Positions 12,391 to 26,039 of a stretch of 64,000 bases of DNA are shown here, in pieces; positions within the stretch are counted from its first letter, which is position 1; every line of letters starts with the position of its first letter. The position numbers and the translations under genes were made by a program. The stretch lies in the NCBI RefSeq assembly GCF_001659605.2, contig NC_035165.2, positions 12,210,445 to 12,274,444 of the forward strand. The letters run 5' to 3'. Under the pieces are notes generated by a model. That model searched no databases. It was given only the letters and a program-made list of their open reading frames with translations, and was not told the origin of the DNA. The DNA is from Manihot esculenta. Lineage: Eukaryota > Streptophyta > Magnoliopsida > Malpighiales > Euphorbiaceae.

Positions 12391-12630
12391 CCCCCATCAG
12401 CCGAGCCTCTCTCTCTCCCTTTCTCTCTCGCACCCACATATGGCGTCAAAGTAAGCCGTCAGAGAGACATACACAGAGAGGGAGAGAAACAGGAAAGAGA
12501 GATAGATCTTCCAAACATGGCGTCGCGGCTCTGCAAAGTTGAAAAAGCTGATCTCTTTTTTCTTCTTTTTTAAATTTTTTCTTCGACTGTCCTTGCTCGG
12601 CTCAGATCCGGCTTAATTAGATCTAAGCAG

Positions 12631-12675
<45 letters not shown>

Positions 12676-13193
12676 TGCTTTGATAATTTGATCTCCCTCC
12701 ATTTCCCCCCCCCTCTCTCTCTCTCTCTCCTCCTCTTTGTCTCTTCATCGAGCTTCTTCTTTCTGTTTCACTGTTGTTGGTTCTGTTCTGCTTCTTCTTC
12801 ACTTGATGAATGCTACAGCTTCTAGCTCTGAGAGGGGGAGAAGAAGAAAGAAGAAATACCCAGTTGAATTGGGTGATCAATGGTACTGTCGTTAGCTACT
12901 ATTTTCCCCATCACACTTTCTTGATTTGGAATTTACCCTTTTCTTTTCTTTTGCGTTTACAGATTCTGCTTATCATAATTGGGACTTGAAATCTACAGAG
13001 AAATAAAAAGGAGGGAAGGATTTGTGTTGTTGTCAAGGTTTCATTTTCTCATGAATTTCGAGGTAATGCTTCGGTTAGCTGTTGCTAAACTCTAAGTTCT
13101 AAGCAAATTTCTTTTTTCCCCAAATGTTTGTGAATACATGTAATGGGAAATATGTCATAGACAGGAACTGTGAGTGGTAGAGCTGAAAACCAA
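12391..13193 (+). other. Leader region of the BED/hAT gene
   Basis: Pyrimidine-rich sequence with CT tracts, then a probable 5'UTR with at least one intron: an acceptor near 13162 leads to the exon that carries the start codon. The exact transcription start is not visible. ORFs at 12301-12573 and 12315-12542 come from CT/GA-rich sequence and lack family features. Confidence 0.5.
12636..12673. repeat. (CT)n microsatellite
   Basis: About 19 uninterrupted CT units in the leader of the BED/hAT gene, with a second CT-rich stretch near 12711-12730. Likely length-polymorphic. Confidence 0.9.
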
Positions 13194-15976
13194 ATGGACT
13201 GGAATGTAAATAACGCTTTTAAAACTTACAAAGGTACTCCAAATTCTCACTCCCTATTATCATTATTTTCCTTTTCTTATATATGGCCATGGGTTTCACT
13301 TTTTGAAAGATTAAAAATCTAAAATCCATTTTATTCTCTTCCATTGCAATTGGTATATGCAAACTCTGCTCCAGCTTTGGTTATAGTCTCAGTGACTTTG
13401 CCCATGGAACAAGGAATCCTGCTAATTGTGAATGCAGGGTTTTTTTTGGTTTAAATTGAGAATTTTGAGCTGCCTATACTTGACTAATCATCTTATTGCC
13501 TTAAAACTCTCACTTTAGCATATGAAGCTTTGACTGTAATTAACTGTTGCTTGTTCGAATAGATATTGAACCTAAATCAGTGATGGATATGGCAATCATT
13601 CAAAATGTTGATCCGATAGATATTGGATTGGGCACTTCGGAGAAGGCAAATCCTGTAGTTCCAACAAAAAGAAAGAAGACAATGACATCGGTTTATCTCA
13701 AGTATTTTGAGACTGCTCCGGATGGAAAAAGTCGGAGGTGCAAGTTTTGTGGACAGAGCTATTCTATTGCAACTGCCACAGGTTAATTCCTAGTGCCTTC
13801 TCTGTTTCCACTTATCTCGTGGAGAAAAATTTAATAACTTTGCCCCAATTATTCAAGTTCTGTAGTGATGCATCATGAATTTATTCTCCATAGTCCTTGC
13901 ATATCAAAAGTAGTATGTTCTGAACAGGATTCTTCAAATTACACTTTCTTTTGCTTTCCTTGTCCTATCATCTGATGAATTTCATCAGGCTACATGATGA
14001 TTAAAGCAACTGTCTTATGAACATATTATCTCCAATGGTGAAGGCAATTTGGGAAGGCACCTCAGCAATCGGCATCCAGGATATGATAAGTCTGGAGATT
14101 CAGTCACCACTTCAGCACCACAACCCATCACTGTGATCAAGAAAGCTCAACCTCAGGGGAAAGCAAATGTGGATTATGATCATCTGAATTGGTTGCTCAT
14201 TAAGTGGCTCATTTTAGCTTCTCTTCCTCCTTCAACTTTGGAGGAAAAGTGGTTGGCTAACTCATTTAAATTTCTAAACCCATCAATACAGCTCTGGTCA
14301 GGGGACAAGTACAAAGCAGTATTTCGTGAAGTTTTCAGGAGCATGCAAGAAGATGTGAGGACATCATTGGAACAGGTTTCTTCTAAGGTTTCAATCATTT
14401 TGGATTTCTGGACTTCTTATGAGCAGATATTCTATATGAGTGTCACTTGTCAATGGATAGATGAACATTGGTGCTTCCAAAAGATTCTTCTTGACATTTG
14501 TCATATACCTTACCCTTGTGGTGGTTCTGAGATCTATCATTCCCTAATTAAGGTTCTTAAGATGTACAATTTAGAGAATAGAGTCCTCTCCTGCACCCAT
14601 GATAACAGTCAGAATGCCATCCATGCCTGCCACACCCTGAAAGAGGATTTAGATGGTCAGAAAGTGGCTCCATTCTGCTATATTCCTTGTGCTGCCCGTG
14701 CCTTGAATTTGATTATAGATGATGGCTTAAGAACCACAAAACCAGTTATCTCTAAGATCAGGGAGTTTGTATTAGAGTTAAATTCCTCAGGAGAGATGGC
14801 AGAAGATTTTATTCAAATAACTACCGCTTATCAGGAAGGAAGTTGGAAATTGCCACTTGAAACTTCAGCACGGTGGAGTGGTAATTACCAAATGCTTGAT
14901 CTAGTGTGCAAGGTACTTGCTCTTTCATCTGATCTCTCTTCATTAGATATGACAGAGTTGCTTCCACACACACACACACACATTTACACTTCACAAATGG
15001 ATGTAACAAGTCATGCTAAACTGGGAATTTATTGACAATGCAGGCTGGTAAGTCTATGGATAGTGTTATAAGGAAGTACGATGAAACATTAGGTGGTAGA
15101 ATGGTGCTTAGCTCTGCAGAAAAGAATGCAGTTAATATCGTGCATGGATATTTGGAGCCTTTCTACAAAACGACCAATAATATATGCACAAACAAGTTAC
15201 TAACCATTGGATTAGTTCTCTTCTTCATGGATCATATTTCTGAGATGATTACCATATGCAGAGAGTCTCGTCACAGCCCAGATTGGCTTAAAAATGCTGC
15301 AGAAGAAATGGCCAAGAAGGCCAGGAGTTACAACAATCAGGTTTCCAACATATTCACCTACATGACTGCAATTCTTGATCCCCGAATAAAAAGTGAGCTC
15401 ATCCCTGAGAGCCTTGGCACAGGAAATTATCTAGACGAAGCCAGAAACCATTTCATAAGAAATTACTCTTCTAGCCATTTTTCATCCATGACAAGTGGGT
15501 ATGGTAGTCAAGAGATTGAAGATGGAGGCAGTGTTTCTTTCGCAGAGGAAATTGCTCGAAAAAAGCGCAGGGCGAGCTTGAACAATGCTACTGATGAACT
15601 TACTCAGTATCTATCAGAGACTCCTGCTCCAATACCAACAGATGTTCTAGAGTGGTGGAAGGTCAATAGCACGCGGTACCCTCGGCTTTCTACAATGGCA
15701 AGGGACTTTTTGGCTGTACAGCCTACTTCAGTAGCACCTGAAGAACTATTCTGCAGTAAAGGTGATGAGATTGATAAGCAACGGTTTTGTATGCCACATG
15801 ATAGCACACAAGCCATTTTTTGCATTAGGTCATGGACTCAAGGAGGGATCAAGTTGAAGTACAAATCAACAGAGATAGATTATGAGAGGTTGATGGAGTT
15901 GGCAGTAGCTGCTACAGCAGATAACGGTAATGCTGGGTCTGATAAAAAACAAAAATTGAAGAATGAAAATTGCTGA
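13194..15976 (+). CDS. BED zinc-finger, hAT-transposase-derived protein (RICESLEEPER-like)
   Basis: Exons 13194-13233, 13563-13781, 14044-14912 and 15044-15976 join in frame to 686 aa. The first ATG opens MDWNVNNAFKTYK and splices in phase into DIEPKSVMDMA, so I prefer it to the internal ATG at 13583. A BED finger is visible: Cys73-x2-Cys76 and His92-x4-His97, the second pair in the next exon. The hAT core follows (ILDFWTSYEQ, THDNSQNA, ETSARWSGNYQMLD). The C-terminal dimerisation region (about 560-645) contains ELTQYLSE, LEWWK, YPRLSTMARDFLAVQPTSVA. The family is nuclear, DNA-binding and transposase-related; several plant members are domesticated (DAYSLEEPER, RICESLEEPER). The intact multi-exon frame and absence of obvious flanking terminal repeats support a host gene. 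Whether the catalytic acidic triad is complete was not established. Confidence 0.85.
14965..14982. repeat. (CA)n microsatellite in an intron
   Basis: Nine CA units in the third coding intron of the BED/hAT gene. Read-through of this intron extends the upstream ORF with a spurious HTHTHI peptide. Confidence 0.85.
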
Positions 15977-17258
15977 TTATAATTGGGGGATGGAAGCAGA
16001 AAACATTTTCTGCCATTAATCTAGGTTGTATCCTTCGTAGTCTGTAATTTAGGTTGCTCACAAGAGGAAACTGGTTTTCAATAATTTTCTTGTTAATGTT
16101 GTATGTATCAATATTATGTATTTGTGTACAGTTCAAGCTAATTAGAGAGGCTAACAGGTTAATCTCATGTCATGATGTAAACATACAAGTAAATTTAATG
16201 AGAATCTCACATATCAGACGGCTTAAATAAAATTAAAAGCCTGGAACGACCCTTACCTTATTAAGTTGCATCCTGATGTATACTAATGGATGAGGCTGTT
16301 GAACATCTCTTCACTGATGAACAAGCCCTCAATTTTCCACCATAGTTTTCTATTTTTCCGCAATAATGGTTGGTAGCCTTGTCGGTCGCAAGCAAAACCA
16401 GGAACCGTCGACTGGGCTATTCACTGCGAGTCTGCTATAGAAATCAGTAATACGTTTAGCTCCCTAGTGAGTGGCACTATTTCAATTTTCAACTGTAAAA
16501 AAAAAATCAAGAGATGGGATTAACGCACAGCTATTAGAGCATAATAATAATGCTAAAATTGCTCCAATTCATTGTAGTTGCCAACCCATTGCCGTTTTTT
16601 TTTTTTCTAAGGTTTTGAAATGCTTAAGATTGCAAAAATCTAATCCAAAGTTTATATGCAAAATGTTGACCAATGTGGATGCTAAATTTTCCATGGGTGT
16701 GTTTAACATAACCAACTCAAATATCAACATAAAACAATCAAATCATCCAGTGGACTTGCTTAATACGTTTTGACAAGTGAAGCGACTCATCTAACAAGGA
16801 AAAAAGAAGTTTGTGAACCCAATTGATAAACAAATGATGTTCAAGGACTTCCTGTGTAATTGTCCCCTCTAAAGTGTTTTTAATTCATGTAGTTACTGAA
16901 ATTCAACACGAATGAAGGGTAACCAAATGATTCATTGCATCCAATTCGACTAAAAAAAGGAGCAACCATACAAGGGGGAAAGTTTTTGTTACAAATATGA
17001 ACACTTCCAAAATCAAAACCGTCAGCAGGAGCGACAAATCGCACCCTCCTGCACATTTTACTTAGGAAAACTAATACAAATTAAATTTGACAAGAATACA
17101 ATCATCACAAGGGCAGAATATATCACAATAAACGCTGTAGAATTTCCAGGTCTTATTATCATCTCGTGTGCAGCTCCATTACTGTGTGCTTGGTTCCTTA
17201 ACTGAAACTCGGCATGAAGCACCTTATTTGCCCAACAATAATAAATGTCCATGTAAAA
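15977..17258. other. Convergent intergenic region
   Basis: Between the BED/hAT gene (+) and eIF2B delta (-), so it holds both 3'UTRs. The ORF at 16471-16773 has no recognisable domain and contains homopolymer runs. Nothing further was recognised. Confidence 0.6.
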
Positions 17259-20200
17259 TTATATCCACAAGTGTTCTCTCCGATATTCACGGACGATAAC
17301 AGGGATACTTGTAGGTGGGATCTAATAAGACCAATAAAAATAAAATATAAAATGTAAGTTAGGAGGATATATCAAGCATCATAACAGCAGTTTAATAATC
17401 AACTGCTCAAAAGTTCACATGCTTATGGAAGGAGGAAATAATTCTAAGCTTGAAAACCTTCCACATTAATGAAAATATAAAGCAAAAGTTAAAACAAAAG
17501 CTCAATGAAATGTCAAATATCCTCAGGATCTCATGTGAATAATAGGCATCGAGTATTATTGTCCTAGCTCTGAAGTTACAATATCAGGCACTCAAATAGA
17601 TATTCAGCATTTAGATCTACACAATATTGCCAGGAGCTTCAAGTTCATGGTAGACGCGCAGGAGGAGAGAGGAAAGCTGGCATTTCGTATCTATTGATTG
17701 ATGCTTTCCAAATGTATAATTTCTATTTACTCCCAGAACTTATGCACTGAAGAAAATATCACCTTTTTCCAGGGCAATAGCACCATATTTTAAAATTAAA
17801 ATCAAGATCTACCTTATATAGGTCTATCTGAATTCAGATTGGCAATACCACCATATTTGGTTGCATGAATTTGGATCAAATATCTTGTTTAGGAAGTTTT
17901 AAGAAAAATCTGAAACTGAATTTCAATCAATTTCAAGAAAAATATTACGACTCGAAAGAGCAAGTATTTGAAATAACAACAAAAAGTATGTTATTTGAAG
18001 TTCATATTTGGCCTAACAAAATCTTTTGTTGAATACTTGCCTTCATTTTAAATTCAAAATCTAAAATTTATTTTTGATAGTCAAATAAGAAATTTTCAAA
18101 TTTATAGATTTTAATTTCTAAATAATCAGCTGAATGCATAGTTTGTCTCTTGATCTTTCATAAAAAATCACTTTACCATCTCAACATTATTGTCATCCTA
18201 TTTACCCAATGAATTTGTGGGTAACTTAACACTTGCAAGTTATATATCAAAACACATTATATACACAATCTAGCCATTTTCCACTGGTATTTAAATCCCT
18301 AGCAGCGATAAAAAGAAAGAAGAGATATCATTTGAGCAAATTTTGTTTCCATTGAGTTTTCTTTCTTTTTTTTTTTTCCCCTTCTAAACAAATATATTTT
18401 ATGAGTTTCACTTTGCCTAGCAGAGCATTAAATCATGTGTACAACTGCATTAGACTTTAAAAGTTAAGCTATTCCACAATTTACAAGTTTAGGGTAGTGA
18501 ATAGAATAATTATAAAATAAAAGAGGTAAAATAACTTTTTCTAAAATGGGGTCAGAGGGTAAAGTACGCATCTGCCTTCCAAATCTAAATATCTAATGTT
18601 CATGAATCCAAACACAACCTAAGGGGAAAGTCCAAAATCATGTCTCGAGGATCAACATTTAATGTTTTTTCACTTTAGGACCTTTTATTGTCTCCTCAAA
18701 TTCAATTTTCATATTTTATTATTTTAGTATTATTTTTGGCTAATATCATCAAAAGGAAACTTGCTTGGTATCTATGTAACATAGCAATTAAGTTTGAAAT
18801 CGGAATATCATCCAAGGCACAGGAGGTTAATTAAGTGACATAACATTGATGTTGTGTTTTAACATTCTTTTTTCTTTTAAAATCACAAATGAATAACTAA
18901 AGTGAAGTGCTAAACCACAAGATTTTTTTAATGATTTTTTCTGCTACTTATGCTCAATTTATTGTGGAGTCAAATTATCACAAGTATGAGTAATAAGAAT
19001 AGCCCCCAGCTTGAATGATATCAAGGATAGATTTCCTAGTAATTTATAATTTTACACCTTGTTAAATTCTTAGCCTAAAAAACGCACAAAGTCAAGATTA
19101 TTAGTGCCTGCGTGCATCCTACAGAGTACAGGCTAGAAAGTATAGTAGGAAATTAGAGATGTCATATGAGTATCATTTCGTGATCATTCTCTTGATATTT
19201 CTGGTCATGCTATGATTCAATATCAATTTTCTAATCTATGTACTCCTAAAAATTAAGCCACCCACAACTTTGATCATGCATATTTATAACAATAAGTTTT
19301 CAACAATATAACTTACCATGCCATAATCAGTGATAATCATAGAGATATATTCTGAAGGAGTGGCATCATATCTGTCAGAATATAACAACCATATAAGTGA
19401 TCACCATTTATTAAAGTAGATTGTCTTTCCATTCACTTCTTTTTTCCTATTCTTTTCGTCATAGAACATCTAGAAGCTTACATCAAATTTAAAAGCTGAA
19501 GATTTTCTTTATTAGCCAGATTATCCAGGTAGTTTACATCCATTCTTCCAGAAACCTTTGCAATGGCATCTGGATCACCTGCAGCAAATTGAAGATACCT
19601 TGTTATAACTGCTTCCAGAAAAAAGCATATGGAATCAGTTGAGAAAGAAATATACATATTGGTTCATATGGGAACACAACATACCTAGTTCATTTGAGCA
19701 TATTGAATCCAGTTGAACCCTTTCATGAAACTTATAGGCTTCACAGCATATTAGAACTGGAACACGGAATGCATGAGCAACCATAGCAACACATGCAGTT
19801 CCTACCCTTGAATAAACAGTCCCATTGGACAATACAGAGGAAGCCCCCAGAAAAACTCTAGTGACTTCATGCATGATATAAGAAACTGCATTTATGTGAC
19901 TATATGTACAACTCAGGCCCTTTGCCACCAGCCTGCGAAGTAAAGCTTGGCCTTCAAGTTTAGGACGTGAGTCCACTATCACAACCCGGAACTGTTTCCC
20001 AAGCTCATGGGCATATAACAGAATCATCTCAACAACACATGATGATCCATACGTAAGAAGAACATCCCCATCCCTGACTTTTGAAGCAGCATGTCTAACT
20101 ATCACCTTGTCAGCAAGTACTATCTTCTCATTTATGAACCGATCAATATCTGAACAAAGGGATTCTTTTGCTTCCGATTCAGATAGACTCAAAGGCAACT

Positions 20201-23200
20201 TTGCAATACGACTCTTCAGAAATCTAATTGCATTTCCCATACTCATAGAAAGTGGCCGGCATTCAATCAAAAAGGAAATGTAACTACCTAGTTTTGCTGT
20301 TAAATCCCTGGTAAGAGATTTTTCTGGCGGTGTGGAGTAGTCCTTGATGACTTCCTGGAATGCCTGTAGCATTGCAATACAACGAGCATTATCCCCAGAG
20401 ATATCTCCTGCCAAATACTGTAATCCAACCTGACAAAATTGCACGACTGCACCGTAAACAAGCTGATACACACATCCTAAGTCAATTTCATAAAATTGTA
20501 AAGAAGTCTATGACATGCAAGTGCTTAGGTATTTTATATTCCTTCACCAAATAAAACAAGATATTTTATTTTAATGCCTACCTAATAGCCTTAAAAAAAT
20601 TAACAGAGGAAAACAAAAGGCTAATGAATCCAATTCCAAATGACAGTGATTAATAGGCAGATATAAGGTGCTTAACAATGCAAACTCAAAAGTTATGATA
20701 CCTGAAAAAGATCTTAAATTTCCAGATACTTTTACACTTCCAAAATTTAGATTTCAGTATTGAGAATATAAATTTCAGAACAGGGTTTATGGCCGTACGA
20801 GTGATTAATAGCCTAGGCATAATTCACTGGAAAAAAAAAATGTTTCTCCTACTTAATAAGTTACAAGATACCACTGATCAAGAAGCAAAGTTTTGCAATA
20901 ACATGTTATAAGTGCAATGATACATTTGGAAAATGCTCATAGAATATACGATTAGAAGACACTATGACAGCAACTAATTATTCATTAGATTAGCATTATG
21001 GAGGTACACGTACTTTTAATGACAGTGCCATATGCTAGTTCATTAATTTCTAATGCAAGTATCAGTGTTATGCTGTGTTTTTTCTGGAGCTTGTCAAAGC
21101 ATAGGTAATCATAAGCATACACTCATGTCTGGAGTTAAATGGTTTGAAAGTCAATGGATCCTATTAAAGCTTGGCAGATGAACCGACTATAAATAGTTAC
21201 CTAATTTAAGTACTACCTTGTAAATAGCAGGATGCATTGGATCAAGTTGGAAAATTTTGGCCTCAAGATCAGGAAGCTGAGTTCCATGCTCATATTGAGG
21301 TAAGTGCCGGAACAACTCAACCCTATTCCTAGCTTCAGTTTGATTGACCACTGCACGCTTTTTAGCCTTTTCCACTCGATTTTTATCATCAAACTGCATG
21401 CGCGGAGGAGGGACTTCTTTCTTCTTCTCTTTCTCTGGTGGACGATCCACTCCTTTCCTATCAAAAGCAGCAACTGACGCTGCAGAAGAAGGAGCCCCTT
21501 TCTTATGGGATTGTTGCTGCTTCACAGGTTTACTGGTAGCTGCTCCCTCAGATGATATAGCAGGTTTACCAGTAGCTTCTCCTGATGAGTTAGGAACATG
21601 AAATTCAAAAAATAATTGCATAAATTGCACTAAAAGTTTTCGTGCAAGCATATGCTAAAAAGCATAAGCAATAAATGTGAAATAACTTAACTGCCAAGCC
21701 CATTTCAAATTAATTTAATTAATACTGTTGTAGGATAAGAAAGCTTGTTTCATAACATCTAAAATAGAGGAAAGTTGATTTGTCAGACCTTTTGCAGCAG
21801 CTTTTGCAGCTCGTTGGGATTCCTGCAATGCACGTCTTTCGGCCTTTGTCGTCTTCTCTTTCAACGGCTTTGAACTTGATTGTGATTCAATTTGCAGATC
21901 TGCAGCAGCCATTCCACTTTTTTCTGCAACATTTATTCGGCGTTAACCATGCAGCAAACTATTGAAGAAAAACAGAAAATCCAATATTACTAGAAATGTT
22001 CCAAATCTGCATCTTTCTACTATAGGTAAGGGAACAGCAAATCCCCAACCTCAGGAAAACCTTGAAAAGATATCAAATCCAGATTAAAGAATAAATAAAT
22101 ATAAAAACTTTGACAAGTTTTTACTCCTATGTAGCTATGCAGCTAGCTATCAGACCAGAAATGAAGAAAGGAAATGAGTGGTAGCTGGAGTTGAGCCAGA
22201 GACTAGTTCTCTAGCTAGGGCAGTTACAAACTGATGTATTGACTAACCCAGGGTTGGAGTTCCACTAGTGGCTTGGGGAGTTTATAACTGATTGACTAAG
22301 CTTGATAGTAGGGAACTAGCCAGAATAGGCCGAATCTGAAAGAAAGTTCGAAGCAAGGGAGATGTAACCTTAATAGCTTTTACACAAAAGTTAGCCTGAC
22401 CAGTAAATTAATTTATTACTCTCTCAGTACGATACACCAGTTTCCTAAATATTCTTAAAGGGCACAAGGAGCTCAAAACCATTGCAATAACTAATATTTT
22501 CACTTGAAATTTGTAAATAGGATCCTAGGAGAATTGTCCGTCCCAAAAAACAGATAAGGACCTAATTCTCATACCTGTATGTCTCTGTTAATAGATAAGT
22601 GGCAATCTCCAAATAAAATCCCTATGACGCTTGGAAAGGTAAAACAATTCCTCAAATCGCATTTATCAGATGGAGAATAATGTGTCACCCAGAGCATGCA
22701 GAAGACTAGAAGTGATCTAGATTCGTTTCACCAGGACAGCCAACAATGCCATAAAAAACACATCAGCATTCAAAATGTGAAAGCTTTCAATCTCTTGGGA
22801 ACAAAATTCATTTTTCCTTCTCTAGGATTGGGACACAACAGCGGTATCATAGAACCGTCTAAGACACTGTTTTGATGCTAGCGAGTAAGTAATCACAATG
22901 AAAGCCCTTACTTGCTATGCAGGAGCTCGAGTTCAGTTGCATGCCAGTGAAGGCCACAGTGATCACAATTAAACAGTAAAAAGAAACGAACAAAAGAAAA
23001 AGGACAATAACCAGTAATCATATCGTGATCTGGAAACAAGCAAATAACCAAATAAGGATTACCAGGTACTTCAACAGGCTTTTTAACTCCAACGGGCTTT
23101 TTCACTCCAACTTCCAAAGTCTCGGATGATCTTATCGACGTCAAATCGAATCCACCACCAGGGAAACTCGAAGCGAACTTAGCAGAGTTACTCCGGCGAA

Positions 23201-23582
23201 ACCAACCAAGAGAAGATTCCTCCGAAAATTCTCCATCACCTATCCTACTTGAAGGCGAGGATGCCCCGAGCAGCATTTCGTTCGGATTGTAGCTCCCCAC
23301 CACAGTCACATGGTCGCCGCCGGGGATAGGACGGCGATAGGCAGATGGCTCGGGGACAGGGAGTGGCGAGGTGGCGCGATGAGCAAGGTTATCAGAGAGG
23401 TGACGTGGTGGGGGGATCATTACTGGAGATAAGGAGTTGCCCGCAGGAGAATTGGAGAGCGGCGAGGAGCTAGAGTCAGGCGGACCAGACTGAGTCCGAG
23501 CCGGCGGCAGAGGCTCGTTGGGAGTGAAGAATCCGACCTGGCGGACCTTAGGGACTGCACGCCAACCTCTACGAGTGTCCAT
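17259..23582 (-). CDS. Translation initiation factor eIF2B, delta subunit
   Basis: Seven exons, right to left: 23063-23582, 21789-21923, 21217-21581, 19685-20429, 19482-19578, 19317-19371 and 17259-17321. All joins keep frame, giving 659 aa. Residues 1 to about 175 are a Pro/Ser-rich disordered leader; about 175-310 is Lys/Ala/Glu-rich. The conserved IF-2B domain runs from about 300 to the end, with GLQYLAGDISGDNARCIAML, FLIECRPLSMSMGNAIRFLK, VLLTYGSSCVVEMIL, VVIVDSRPKLEGQ, FLGASSVLSNGTVYSRVGTA and PVLICCEAYKFHERVQLDSI. The tail VIVREYRREHLWI is the family's C-terminus. eIF2B is the cytosolic nucleotide-exchange factor for eIF2; delta is one of its alpha/beta/delta regulatory subunits. The last intron is about 2 kb. 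The gene appears intact. Confidence 0.95.
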
Positions 23583-24765
23583 GAAGCTTGAATATCAATC
23601 AGTAAAGTTTCAGTTATCGCCGTTGTTGATGTTACTGATGATAAGAGTAGAATCGGTATGAGGCCATTGAAATGTAAACTAGAGCTTCATTTCATGGTTA
23701 TCGAATTGTATTGAATTGAGCACAAAACGCACCGTTTGGGGGGGGTGGGTGGCGAAGCGATTAGGGCTTCGCAGAGAGCCAAAACAGGAAGGACTCCGAA
23801 TCTATGAGGCTGGTGTTTAGATTCCGTCCATGTCATGCACGCACTCAAATTCAAAGCTGAATTATAGTTAGTGTATTTTTTTTTTTTTTAAAATATAAAT
23901 ACTTAATTTAAAACTTAATATAATCTTTTTAATCTGTAAATAAGACATGCATAAAAGTCTACCAGAACAAATCTTATAAAGCCCATAGGGGCAAGAATTA
24001 CATGTCCAATAGGTTGAATCAGAAAGCGAAACCGGCCCATCTAGCTAAGGAGCCCAAGAAAGCCAATTTATCCAGAGCATTTTTGGAATCAACTTCCAAC
24101 TTTCACCATCCCGAATGGAAACCCATGTAGGACGGTGAAGGAGAATTGAGGCATGAACAACTCCTTGCAATGCCTTATAAATGTGTTCCAACATCAAAGG
24201 CATTATACAAATAAACTCAATAATGGTATCACAACTTAATGAGATAAATCCAAAGAAGATTAGGTTTTAAATACCACTCTTAACTTCCGATCAAAATATA
24301 TTTAAAAGAAAATTTAAAAAATACAAATATTTACTAAATTTCTTCAAGCCAACGACATAATAATTTTAGCCTTTCACAGCTATAAAAGAATATCTTTTAC
24401 TCTTATAAGTTTTAGTACTTATCTCACTATTTCTTATTAAATTTGATAATTACTAAACAAAATCATAGAATTTTTTTTATCCACCACTCAAATATAAATC
24501 TAATTGAAAATTCACTTGATAAGCCCTAAATTTTCAGAAAAACTCAAAACTATACATAAACCAACTAGGGAAGAGGGCTGAGGTTGAAGTAACCCCTCTT
24601 CTACCAAAAATGAGCTTTCTCTATCTTTCTCACAAAATCTCCATCCACATAAACCAAGAGAATAATGCTCAAATGAGGTTGAGAGAAAATATTTTTCTAT
24701 AATTTTCATATGTGGATAACCATAAAAAAACTATCATATGATTTAATAATCAGTTAGTAGCAGTG
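23583..24765. other. eIF2B delta promoter and AT-rich spacer
   Basis: Upstream of the minus-strand eIF2B delta gene. A G-run lies at about 23738-23745 next to GCACCGTTTG. From about 24000 to 24200, a minus-strand reading shows a short coding-like stretch (HASILLHRPTWVSIRDGESW) that I could not assign and that may be an old retroelement trace. The remainder is AT-rich and gives way to LINE-A. Confidence 0.4.
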
Positions 24766-24789
24766 AGAGGTTGGCCATTTGATACTTCT

Positions 24790-25330
24790 TTTGAGGAATT
24801 AGATTTTACATTCATACCAATCTAGGTCCAAGTACATGGTTTTCCCCCAAATCAACATAACCTAGAGAGTGCAAAAATTATTGAAAATTCCATTGGAAGA
24901 TTTATTGAAGTAGATTTGGCTCAAGATGGAATCTTCAACAATTCTCACTTTCTTAGGATTAGAGTTAATCTCGATCTAACGAAACCGATCTCCACTGGTT
25001 TCAAAAGTAGAAGACTTAATGGCTCTATTCACTAAGCATTTTTCAGATATTAGAAATTGCCCTACTTCTACTATCAGTGTGGAATTATCAGACATCTTGG
25101 CAAGAATTGCACTAGGGAAGATCTCTATGTTGTGCTAGAAGGAAGTATTGAGGGAAAGACCAGTTACGGACTGTGGCTTAAAACAACTTCTCTCTCTAGA
25201 GCTATTTCATCTTCTTCCTCTTCTATCGAGAAGCAATCTAATTTATAACACATGCATCGATACACCGTGGGGGGAAAATTCAATCAGTGATGAAAATTCT
25301 AAATTCTCCTCCACCACCATCGAAACTGAA
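24790..25330 (+). pseudogene. LINE-A ORF1 remnant (DUF4283-like, zinc knuckle)
   Basis: Plus-strand reading gives a stretch like the DUF4283 module of plant LINE ORF1 (HGFPPNQHNLESAK, then GRFIEVDLAQDG and LRIRVNLDLTKPI). It is followed at about 25075-25110 by a zinc-knuckle-like YYQCGIIRHLGKNC in which the first cysteine of the C-x2-C-x4-H-x4-C pattern is replaced by tyrosine. The frame is broken before and after. ORF1 proteins bind RNA. Confidence 0.6.
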
Positions 25331-26039
25331 AATCATTAGAAGTGAAACCACACATGAGTAAAACAACCAATTGTTTCAGGCCTGGCCCCAACCAAAACCA
25401 CCCTCCTTTCTCGATACTATGTCAGACGATAAGCAACAACCTACACCCACCTTATCGATAATGGAAACCTCGAGCTAAACACCCACATCTCTTCCAAATG
25501 GCCCTCTTCCCCAAATCATGTAGCAGACCTATTTAAGTATTATCTTTCCTCAATAGAGAGAGATGAAGTCAACACATATAAGCTTTTTGCAAATTTTCTT
25601 TTTCTCCCTAGGTACTTATGGCTATTGGCATTAAATGCAGGTGTGCAGCTACAAGGAGAAGACAATCAACATGGGAAGCATAATGATAATTATTTACTAG
25701 TTGGGCTTCTTCCATCTGTAGAAGCCCATTCTCTCAACCTTTTAATCAATAAATCTTTAACTCGGCAAGGCCTAAGCACTATGCTCAAGATTGAACAATC
25801 AAACATAGGCCTTATGAGTGGCCAAGAGGGAAGCCCCAGGCTTGATAAAATAGAAAATGGGCCAAAAGATTCACGTTGGAGCTAGAGGAAACACAAATGG
25901 GCAGATTGGTGCATAAAATTATACATCCCACCAAGGCATTTAGACCTAGAATGTTGGATGCCTTTTAAAGGTCTTATTAGTTGGCTACCAGCTTATTTTC
26001 TAAATCCAAATATGATGACAAATTCGTACTTGGCAATGA

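Noticed and set aside
12301..12880. ORFs in the CT/GA-rich stretch before the BED gene
   Set aside because: Low-complexity Ser/Pro/Leu or Glu/Arg runs from microsatellites in a leader region.
13583..13585. Internal ATG as start of the BED/hAT protein
   Set aside because: An upstream exon (13194-13233) splices in exact phase and adds a plausible N-terminus without stops.
16471..16773. 100-aa ORF between BED and eIF2B genes
   Set aside because: Contains homopolymer runs, lies in the 3'UTR zone of convergent genes and has no family resemblance.
24000..24200. Minus-strand coding-like stretch upstream of LINE-A
   Set aside because: A stop-interrupted reading with a few protein-like phrases, but I could not tie it to a named domain; mentioned only in the spacer entry.
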